From Paenibacillus tepidiphilus (GTDB lineage: Bacteria > Bacillota > Bacilli > Paenibacillales > Paenibacillaceae): DNA of 64,000 nt. The DNA lies in NCBI RefSeq assembly GCF_008635795.1, contig NZ_VWRQ01000002.1, positions 372,001-436,000 on the forward strand, in the 5' to 3' direction. The notes beneath the pieces are model-generated. The model did no database searches. It was not told the origin of the DNA and was given only the letters and a program-made list of their open reading frames with translations. Position numbers and translations under genes: made by a program. Positions 26,582 through 34,793 of the stretch are shown here, piece after piece. The stretch's first letter is position 1. Each line of letters opens with the position of its first letter.

Positions 26582-27594
26582 TGAAGGAGCCGGCCGCTAT
26601 CGCGGATCAACGTCTTGTTTCGCCGGATGAAATTCTGGTGGAAGCTAAGAATATTACAAAATATTTCCCTATCACCAAGGGCCTCTTCAACCGCACCGTC
26701 GGCCAGGTCAAGGCCGTTGATGGTGTCAATCTGGCCATCCGTAAAGGGGAGACCTTCGGCCTCGTCGGTGAATCCGGCTGCGGCAAGTCCACCTTCGGGC
26801 GCGTGCTTCTGCGGCTGCAGAGTGCAACCGACGGTCAAGTGCTGTATGGCGGGCGCAACATTCATGCCATCAGCCAGCAGGAGCTGCGCAAGCTGCGCGA
26901 AGAGATGCAGATCATATTCCAGGACCCGTTCGGTTCGCTGAATCCGCGCTTCCTCGTCAAGGACATTATCGGGGAGCCGCTGCGCATTCACCGCAACATG
27001 TCCGGGAAAGAGATTGATGCCCGTGTCGTGGAGCTGATGGAGCTGGTCGGGCTTGATGCCAGCCGCAGAAACCGCTATCCGCATGAATTCTCCGGCGGTC
27101 AGCGCCAGCGGATCGGCATCGCCCGGGCGATTGCCCTGAATCCGCAGTTCATCGTTGCCGATGAAGCGGTCTCCGCGCTTGACGTGTCCGTACAGTCTCA
27201 GGTGATCAACCTGCTGATGAAGCTGCAGCGGGAGCTGGGCCTTACCTTTCTTTTTATCGCGCACGGCCTCAACGTCGTCCGCCATATCTCCGACCGTGTC
27301 GGCGTAATGTATCTGGGCAAGCTCGTGGAGGTCGCAGAGACCGAGGCCTTATTCGCCGCACCGCTGCATCCTTACTCCGCCGCTTTGCTCTCGGCCATTC
27401 CGAAGCCGAGCGTGCGGCGCAAGCAGGAACGGATCGTCCTGCAGGGCGATGTGCCTTCACCGGCCAACCCGCCTGCCGGCTGCCGCTTCCATACACGCTG
27501 CCCGTTCGTGCAGGACAAATGCCGGCGGGAGGAGCCGCCGCTGGAGCAAAAGGCCCCCGGACGCTGGGCGGCCTGCCATTATCCGCTGGGCTGA
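26578..27594 (+). CDS. Oligopeptide ABC transporter ATPase (OppF/DppF type)
   Basis: A 338-residue ATPase. Walker A is GESGCGKST (64-72), the signature is [14 protein letters not shown] and Walker B is [12 protein letters not shown]. The C-terminal Cys-rich segment ([15 protein letters not shown]) is present. It is the last gene of the operon, overlapping the previous gene by 4 bases and followed by a strong terminator. The two ATPases would form the heterodimer that powers import. Confidence 0.92.
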   Translation: MMKEPAAIADQRLVSPDEILVEAKNITKYFPITKGLFNRTVGQVKAVDGVNLAIRKGETFGLVGESGCGKSTFGRVLLRLQSATDGQVLYGGRNIHAISQQELRKLREEMQIIFQDPFGSLNPRFLVKDIIGEPLRIHRNMSGKEIDARVVELMELVGLDASRRNRYPHEFSGGQRQRIGIARAIALNPQFIVADEAVSALDVSVQSQVINLLMKLQRELGLTFLFIAHGLNVVRHISDRVGVMYLGKLVEVAETEALFAAPLHPYSAALLSAIPKPSVRRKQERIVLQGDVPSPANPPAGCRFHTRCPFVQDKCRREEPPLEQKAPGRWAACHYPLG

Positions 27595-27616
27595 GACGCC
27601 CGGCGCAGCTTTAAGA

Positions 27617-27657
27617 AACAGCCTCTGTCCTATACTGGACAGGGGTTGCTTTTTTTA
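27617..27657 (+). terminator. Intrinsic terminator of the oligopeptide operon
   Basis: AACAGCCTCTGTCC pairs with GGACAGGGGTTGCT, with limited mismatch, and a run of seven T follows. Confidence 0.88.
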
Positions 27658-27685
27658 CGTAGGACCAACATCTGCCGGCAAAAAA

Positions 27686-27721
27686 GAACCCCGCCGGATA
27701 ACCGGCAGGGCCAAGAGGTTC
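27686..27721. terminator. Second hairpin, probable terminator for the small membrane gene
   Basis: GAACC and GGTTC flank an inner GCCGG/CCGGC stem. It lies downstream of the minus-strand small membrane gene, 90 bases past its stop, and an A-run precedes it on the plus strand, giving a T-run on the minus strand. Confidence 0.5.
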
Positions 27722-27810
27722 ATGAACGTATGCGTTACATACATGCTGGGGATATGTCTAGACTAACATGCGTTTGTTAAGGGAATATCCGGTAAATGTA
27801 ATAAATTGTT

Positions 27811-27981
27811 TTAGCCATTAGACACGAACTGGAGAACTCCTATCAGCATTAATATCACTGATAATCCAAGAATGATGCTTAGTGTGATCCATATGAATTT
27901 CCGCGGACCATGGCCCGTTGTCTTCTCCAAGTTCGAGACCCGTTCTTCCAGCTCCTGAATTTTCAGCTCCTGATTGTCCAA
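27811..27981 (-). CDS. Small coiled-coil plus membrane-helix protein (TTG start)
   Basis: 56 residues. A charged heptad-like N-terminus (residues 5-20: ELKIQELEERVSNLEK) is followed by a basic patch and one strongly hydrophobic helix at about 29-52, ending QFVSNG. The start is TTG, with GGAGGGG 5-6 bases upstream. The layout (short coiled coil then C-terminal anchor) resembles tail-anchored mini-proteins. I do not recognise the family. Hydrophobic periodicity and the good ribosome binding site argue it is a real gene rather than chance. Confidence 0.65.
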   Translation of the reverse strand: MDNQELKIQELEERVSNLEKTTGHGPRKFIWITLSIILGLSVILMLIGVLQFVSNG

Positions 27982-28136
27982 TCATTCCCCTCCTGCAAAG
28001 AATTGTATAGTAATAATTATAGTCTACCTGGTGCAATATTCAAAATTATTTTCCATAAATATCTATTTATTCAGATTATTTTCACGATATTCGTTTAATG
28101 ATACTTACAAATATATCTATTTGGTGGTGGAATCAT

Positions 28137-28328
28137 ATGGACAATAATTTAATTGAAGAAGCCATTATTAAACAAGAGCCAGTCAAAATTCAAGTTATTA
28201 GTGGTGAAATATTCGCAGGCTGGTTAGGATACGGGTATGATTACAACTTCATAGAGTTAGATACCGGATTCGGATTAATAACTATTGCTAAGGAGACCAT
28301 CGAATATATTTCTTATGTCTATAAATAA
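28137..28328 (+). CDS. Small LSm/Hfq-like protein of unknown function
   Basis: 63 residues. The core PVKIQVISGEIFAGWL (15-30) followed by YNFIELDTGF and ITIAKETIEYISYV mirrors the five-stranded Sm fold of Hfq (xVxVxLxxGxxxxGxL ... then short strands). The RNA-binding YKH motif of Hfq is not present. The ATG follows GGTGGTGG. The gene is AT-rich compared with its neighbours and stands alone. Hfq-like fold is an inference from pattern only; RNA binding is unproven. Confidence 0.5.
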   Translation: MDNNLIEEAIIKQEPVKIQVISGEIFAGWLGYGYDYNFIELDTGFGLITIAKETIEYISYVYK

Positions 28329-28446
28329 ATCCTCTTCGTGATGGCAGTCCGCAGTGCTGTCGCCGTCACTTTCGAGCTTCATATCTCAAGTACATCCGAA
28401 ACGCCGGATTTGACGATTTAAAGGTGTTTTAAAATTTGTATAAACA

Positions 28447-28470
28447 TCCCTCCTCGGCTTTAAGGAGGGA
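28447..28470 (-). terminator. Hairpin after the GlsB/YmgE-type gene
   Basis: TCCCTCCT and AGGAGGGA arms with an eight-base loop, 38 bases past the minus-strand stop. Confidence 0.6.
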
Positions 28471-28507
28471 CTCTTTGAAGGCTTTGCAGCTAGAGCCACT
28501 GGAAGGA

Positions 28508-28765
28508 TTAACGTCGCCGGAAAGCGCCGCTGCGGGCCAGGGCGAAAAATATCAGCAAAGCAACGATAGACCCGACAATGGCCGGAATGATATGAAAGCC
28601 GCCTACAACAGGACCTCTTGGTCCCAGCAGCTCAGTGCCAAGCCAGGAACCGATGAACCCGGCAATCACATTTCCCAGCACGCCACCTGGAACATCACGG
28701 CCAATCAGATTTCCGCTTAACCAGCCGATAATGCCCCCGACAATGATTACCCATAGCAGATACAT
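28508..28765 (-). CDS. GlsB/YeaQ/YmgE-family stress membrane protein
   Basis: 85 residues with three hydrophobic helices. GWLSGNLIG and the GNVIAGFIGSWLG glycine-zipper segments are typical of the YmgE/transglycosylase-associated family. Members are induced by envelope or osmotic stress; the biochemical role is unknown. The start at 28765 (MYLLWVII) is selected by a GGGGGAAGAGC site; ten further upstream codons are open but lack a ribosome site. Confidence 0.85.
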   Translation of the reverse strand: MYLLWVIIVGGIIGWLSGNLIGRDVPGGVLGNVIAGFIGSWLGTELLGPRGPVVGGFHIIPAIVGSIVALLIFFALARSGAFRRR

Positions 28766-29302
28766 TGCTCTTCCCCCTTCGAGTGGTTTATTCAAGGTAT
28801 GTGGGAAATTAGGATAGGTGAACGCAGGCTATAATCTTATCTCTTTACTCACCCTCCATGGGTACTTCCGGTTGCAGTTGACCGGCCAGGACCAGCTCAT
28901 ACAGCTCTGCAAGTGCGAGTTGGGTATCTGCCGCGCCCGCCTAAAAAAGAGAGAATCAGACGAACCTCCAATAATTTCCCGAGAGGATCCAGCTGAAAAA
29001 TACGATTAAAAGCAGGCAGTATGGCACCAGAGAGGTGCCGGAACCTTCGGTGGCTATTTTAGAGAAGAGTCGCTTAGTACCTCGACCAATTCAAATTCCA
29101 GGGTATAAGTGCTTAATTCCCCTCGAGCATGCTCTGTTATAAAGCACTTCTTGCTGGAGCCGTTCTATGCAGCCAATTCGGCGATGTAAACACTAACGTA
29201 CAGGTGAAATTAGATGGCGATTTTCCACTAACCCTGCAAAGGAGCTAATATGTAAACTTTAAGGTACTGTCCTGCTTTTCGTTCGGTTCGCTTGGTTTGT
29301 GG

Positions 29303-29432
29303 ATTATGGTCGATTTTTCGCCTACGTTTGCTCTATTTACCTTCACGCTAGCCCATTGTGGTCGGTTTTTCGACTACAATGGGTATGTTTTCCTCCACGG
29401 CAAGACATTGTGGTCGATTTTTCGCCTACAAT
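29303..29432. repeat. Three copies of a palindromic element ATTGTGGTCG-loop-CGACTACAAT
   Basis: Copies at about 29303-29327, 29352-29383 and 29407-29432 share ATTGTGGTCGRTTTTTCG and the complementary CG(A/C)CTACAAT arm. The middle copy is longest (CCCATTGT...ACAATGGG). Each folds to a hairpin with a T-rich loop. No ORF spans them. Confidence 0.75.
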
Positions 29433-29601
29433 AGGATTGATTAGCCGGACTGTGCTGTTTGTCGGCCTGTTCACGGGAAAGGGATGTAGGTACCGACGTC
29501 CCCAGCCTTACTCGCAAATAGATGGTGCATAGCTACAATTTGATGCGGTCAAGGTACTAGTCTGTATCAAGAATAAAAAATTGATGGAAAAACCGGCGAG
29601 A

Positions 29602-29644
29602 AAAAAACTCGTCCACCCCATTTCTTGAGAAGGACGAGTTTTTT
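29602..29644. terminator. Bidirectional terminator near cymR
   Basis: AAAAAAACTCGTCC pairs with AGGACGAGTTTTTT around a 16-base loop. It lies past the cymR stop (minus strand) and could serve either strand. Confidence 0.8.
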
Positions 29645-29725
29645 CAGTTGTGCAGGTTCCTGCTCACCACTATCTTCTGGTTATTATTCGTTATCTTTAG
29701 TTCATACTGAACCTGAAATCAACCG

Positions 29726-30145
29726 TTAAATATAGAACATGTAATTGTCTACATGTGACTCTTCTTTGTAATTGATCAGGTCGAGCAGCGTCGTGGAGTC
29801 CAGCACCTCGGCGATGCTGTCGCGGATGCGCAGCCACAGGTCGCGCTTGGCCGGGTCGTCTTCTTCGGTGAAATCAACCGGCGAGATCGGGCCTTCCAGC
29901 ACGCGGATAATGTCACCGGCAGTAATGGTACCGGCTTCGCGGGACAGAATGTAGCCGCCGTACGCGCCGCGGATACTCTTCACGAGTCCTGCATTGCGCA
30001 GAGGAGCAATCAACTGCTCCAGATAATGCTCGGACAAGCCGTTTTTCTCGGCGATGCTCTTCAATGAGGTAGGGCCTTCGCCGAATTTCAGCGCAAGCTC
30101 CATCATAATGGTTAATCCGTAACGTCCTTTTGTCGATATTTTCAA
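29726..30145 (-). CDS. cymR: Rrf2-family regulator, CymR-like cysteine metabolism repressor
   Basis: A 139-residue Rrf2 protein. The winged helix-turn-helix (about 9-60) includes LKSIAEKNGLSEHYLEQLIAPLR and the wing RGAYGGYIL. The Fe-S-ligating Cys triad of IscR/NsrR types is absent, as in CymR, which senses cysteine through CysK. In Bacillus, cymR precedes yrvO and mnmA; here mnmA is beside it but divergent. That neighbourhood supports the CymR name over other cluster-less Rrf2 proteins. Confidence 0.85.
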   Translation of the reverse strand: MKISTKGRYGLTIMMELALKFGEGPTSLKSIAEKNGLSEHYLEQLIAPLRNAGLVKSIRGAYGGYILSREAGTITAGDIIRVLEGPISPVDFTEEDDPAKRDLWLRIRDSIAEVLDSTTLLDLINYKEESHVDNYMFYI

Positions 30146-31581
<1,436 letters not shown>

Positions 31582-31626
31582 CAGCAGCCTTCGGCGTAAG
31601 GCATGGTTTCAACATCAGCATCAATG

Positions 31627-31668
31627 CAAAACCTCCTGCCCGGAGATATCCCGGACAGGAGGTTTTGT
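31627..31668. terminator. Bidirectional terminator between mnmA and the GH48 gene
   Basis: AAAACCTCCTG and CAGGAGGTTTT arms around a partly paired loop, flanked by A- and T-tracts. Confidence 0.85.
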
Positions 31669-31764
31669 TTTGTGTTTATGCGTGGCGCGAAGCCTGCAGA
31701 CAAGCGCTGCCGCCTCCGGGCGCTAAGCTAAGCTCAGCTCAGCGCCGGTTCAGACCGGAGCCGC

Positions 31765-34764
31765 TTACGGCTCGATACCCCAAGCCAAGCTGCCGTTCAG
31801 GTACAGTGTGACCTTGTTCCAGTCGGCATAAGCGCTCTTCGTTGCGTCATAGGAGTAATCACCGGTTTCATTATAATTGCTCCAGTCCGACTTGTTGAAG
31901 CGGAGCTGGATTTCGCCGGTGTTCGCACCGGGAGCAAGGCTGCCTGCCGCCGCTGTAAAGGAAATTTCCACATAATGGTCGGCACCGCTGACCCCAGGTG
32001 TCAGCTTCACAAAGCTGCCCTGCACATTGCCGCTGCCGAGGGTTGCATAGTCGACGTTAAATTGCTGCGCCTTTTCACCGTCAATGGTGTAGTAATACCG
32101 CAGTTTTACATTTTTCAGGTCCACTGCAGTGGTTCCGTTATTGACGATACGCAGTTGCGGACGGATTTGGTTGTCGCCCGGACTGGTGTCGTTGGTCTTG
32201 TATTGGACGGCGAGATTACCGGCCGGGACGACCACGGCTGCCGGCTTGGCGCTGACCTCCGGCGAATTCGGGCTGCTGCCCACGCTGTTGGCCGCACTGA
32301 CCACATAGTAGTAGGTCGTTCCGTTCACCACGCTGCTGTCGCTGTATGCCGCCTGCGTTACAGTGGCAACATCCGTGTAAGGCCCCCCGCTTACGGTTGC
32401 GCGTTTCACCGTATAGCTGGCTGCACCGGAAACGTTATTCCAGCTCAGCGTCACCAGCTTGTCACCGGCAGTTGCGGCCGGCTTGGACGGCGCTTTGGGA
32501 GCGGCTGGCTCGACCGGTCCGCCGTTGTTGATCAAGCGGTCATACTCAGCATAGGCTGTGGCCATGTCCACCTGGGCCCAGAAGCGGTGATACTTGAATT
32601 CCGGCGCTCCGTTCTCCCAGGTCTTCGTGGTCTTGTTATAGGATGTATTGTATTTGTTCAGCAGATACGACCAGCTCGGATCATTCGTAATATCCGGGCG
32701 GATATCCGTGTAGCTGGCATAGACGCCGTTTCCGCCCTTGGCCGGATCGGAGGCTACCGTGTTGCTGCCCGGAATCGTATTGCCTTGGCCGAAGGTTCCG
32801 GTCCAGCCTGCCGGGAAATAGACTTCCTTTGTGAAGTAACGGAAGTAGTCCCCGCGGGCTTCGGTCGTCGTGATGCCGATGCCGTCATTATAGCCCCAAG
32901 CGTTATCCAGCATGGATTTCGCCAGGGTTTGGGCCTGGGCGCCCAGCGTTGTGTAGCTGCCGGTCTCGGCGCGGGTACCTGCAGCGAAGAAGGTCAGCGC
33001 CTTGATGTAGCTACCGAGCACGCCGGCATCCTGGCTTGGACTCTTGGTGACGGCTTTCAAGTTGCTGTTGCCGTCGCTTGCTGCGAAGCTGGTCCAGGTA
33101 TCCGGCTGGCCGGACCACTCCACATTGCCCGGAATCCAGAACTCGCCGGGAGCCGATACGGTGGCCACCTGCGGATTGTCTCCGCCGAGGATACGGCTGC
33201 CCTGGCTGTTCAGGTAGTAGCCGTCGGCATCGCTCACCGGCCGCTTGCCGGCAAAGGCGTAATCGGTGGACCAATCCACCCAGTTCTCTACCACCTGCTT
33301 GGCCATCCGGAAATTCTCGGAGGTCGTGTCACCGCTGGCTGCCAGGATATAGTACAGCTCGGCTACACGTTCCACGCTCCAGGCCTGCATGCCGAACCAG
33401 TTGTTGGACGGCGGATCATGATAGACCGGGGCATCATCGTAAGCCATGCCGTAGAAGGTGCTTGTACCGGCCGGATACGCCTTGTATGCTCCGTCATAGC
33501 TGTTGGTGGCTCCGCCTGCAATCGCGCCCTCATCAGACTGCAGCCAGGTGTAGAACTCCAGCTGCCGCTTCAGTGAGTTAGCCCAGTCGGTGCCTGCGGT
33601 GGCCGATGCCGGCACCAGACCGCCTTCAGACAGCGCATAGGCAGCCACTACATTCTGATAGCCCTGATGCGCATGGCTTGCGCCAATTCTCCAGGCCCAG
33701 TTGCCCGTAGTGCCCAGACCGCCGCCCCAAGCCGTATACCAGGCGAGCAGATACTGATTGGAATCCTTCCCCGTCCCTGCATTCGGTGTACCATCCGCCG
33801 CACTGCCGACCTTCTGGAAATACTTGTCGTACATCCCGTAACGCAGATAGTCGCCCATCTTCTTGGCTTTGTTCAGATAAACGGTATTGTTGTAGCCCAG
33901 CTCCTGGGCCCAATACATTGCCTGCACTGCCCGCGCATCAGCATCTGTCGCGTTGGTATACCGCCACTGGGCTGCCGGGACATTAGCTTCCTTCGTGAAC
34001 AGGGTCATGAAGCCTTCGCCGGTCTTGCCGAAGCTCTTGTCGTCCTGGGACGGATGCGGAACGGCTTCCCATACGGATTCTTGCTCACCGCGCTGGAAGG
34101 TGTTGACATAAGCGGCGGTATGGGTCGGATTCAGCAGATTGCCGAAGCCGTACCAGTTATCCACGTCCACGAGCCAGTGCATCAGATACGTCTGGTTATT
34201 GCCGTAAGCAGCCTTCAGCTCGCTGTCGAGCGGATCTTTGCCTGCGGCATACTGGCCGCCGAGCTGGCTCGGGTATTTGTCAGGCTGGTTATATTCTGAT
34301 GCGTAGGTGGCCGGACTGTTCGGATTGTAGTAGCTCATGGTCGGCTGCTCCTGTTTGCCGTCACCCTCATCAATCGGGATAATATACTTCTCCATGTTAT
34401 CCCAGGCGGCTTCCAGCTTGCTCCAGTCTCCGGTATGGTAGCCGTACAGAACCTCAAGCCACATCCAGTAGCTGTAAGCCTCTGAGGTCGTCATATGCCC
34501 ATAGTCCGGAGCCTCGCTCATCAAGGTCTCTACCGCATGGTAGGGAATGCCCTCCGCAGAGAAATAACCGTTCGCCGGGTTTTTCAATTGCTCGTACAAG
34601 GTCAGGAATCTTGTCGCCTCCGTCGAAGCTGCGGCGGCATTGACCGTTTGAGGGCTATACGCCACTCCTCCGGTAGAAAGCGCGAGGGCCAGAAGGGAGG
34701 ACATCAGCATCGTAGCCGGCTTTTTTATCATTTTTGATTTCTTAACAGCTTTTAATCTTTTCAT
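31765..34764 (-). CDS. Secreted GH48 reducing-end-acting cellulase with Fn3 and CBM3
   Basis: A roughly 999-residue exoglucanase (cellobiohydrolase type). After a signal peptide (about 1-43, cleaved after NAAA-like residues) comes the GH48 barrel of (alpha/alpha)6 type (about 50-685: TRFLTLYEQLKNP begins it). It is followed by a fibronectin-III module (about 700-790) and a C-terminal family 3 cellulose-binding module. No dockerin is seen, so it is a free enzyme. The ATG at 34764 is spaced better for the GGAAAGGAGC site than the one at 34773. It is the second gene after the GH9 gene (30 bases apart), probably co-transcribed. Confidence 0.93.
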   Translation of the reverse strand: MKRLKAVKKSKMIKKPATMLMSSLLALALSTGGVAYSPQTVNAAAASTEATRFLTLYEQLKNPANGYFSAEGIPYHAVETLMSEAPDYGHMTTSEAYSYWMWLEVLYGYHTGDWSKLEAAWDNMEKYIIPIDEGDGKQEQPTMSYYNPNSPATYASEYNQPDKYPSQLGGQYAAGKDPLDSELKAAYGNNQTYLMHWLVDVDNWYGFGNLLNPTHTAAYVNTFQRGEQESVWEAVPHPSQDDKSFGKTGEGFMTLFTKEANVPAAQWRYTNATDADARAVQAMYWAQELGYNNTVYLNKAKKMGDYLRYGMYDKYFQKVGSAADGTPNAGTGKDSNQYLLAWYTAWGGGLGTTGNWAWRIGASHAHQGYQNVVAAYALSEGGLVPASATAGTDWANSLKRQLEFYTWLQSDEGAIAGGATNSYDGAYKAYPAGTSTFYGMAYDDAPVYHDPPSNNWFGMQAWSVERVAELYYILAASGDTTSENFRMAKQVVENWVDWSTDYAFAGKRPVSDADGYYLNSQGSRILGGDNPQVATVSAPGEFWIPGNVEWSGQPDTWTSFAASDGNSNLKAVTKSPSQDAGVLGSYIKALTFFAAGTRAETGSYTTLGAQAQTLAKSMLDNAWGYNDGIGITTTEARGDYFRYFTKEVYFPAGWTGTFGQGNTIPGSNTVASDPAKGGNGVYASYTDIRPDITNDPSWSYLLNKYNTSYNKTTKTWENGAPEFKYHRFWAQVDMATAYAEYDRLINNGGPVEPAAPKAPSKPAATAGDKLVTLSWNNVSGAASYTVKRATVSGGPYTDVATVTQAAYSDSSVVNGTTYYYVVSAANSVGSSPNSPEVSAKPAAVVVPAGNLAVQYKTNDTSPGDNQIRPQLRIVNNGTTAVDLKNVKLRYYYTIDGEKAQQFNVDYATLGSGNVQGSFVKLTPGVSGADHYVEISFTAAAGSLAPGANTGEIQLRFNKSDWSNYNETGDYSYDATKSAYADWNKVTLYLNGSLAWGIEP

Positions 34765-34793
34765 TATCGGCATGCTCCTTTCCAATATAGGTT

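Larger units (their letters stand above)
28796..29725. other. Long intergenic region with palindromic repeats, no convincing gene
   Basis: About 930 bases. A small ORF at 28818-29009 has a poor ribosome site and unrecognisable product. There is a hairpin GGCACC/GGTGCC at 29023-29039, three imperfect palindromic repeats at 29303-29432, and a terminator-like hairpin at 29602-29644. Nothing else stands out. Confidence 0.5.

Noticed and set aside
29352..29383. Palindromic repeats as a CRISPR array
   Set aside because: Only three imperfect copies, uneven spacers with no unique spacer character, and no cas genes.
31975..33576. 533-residue ORF antisense to the GH48 gene
   Set aside because: Shadow of a highly conserved enzyme gene; composition atypical for protein.
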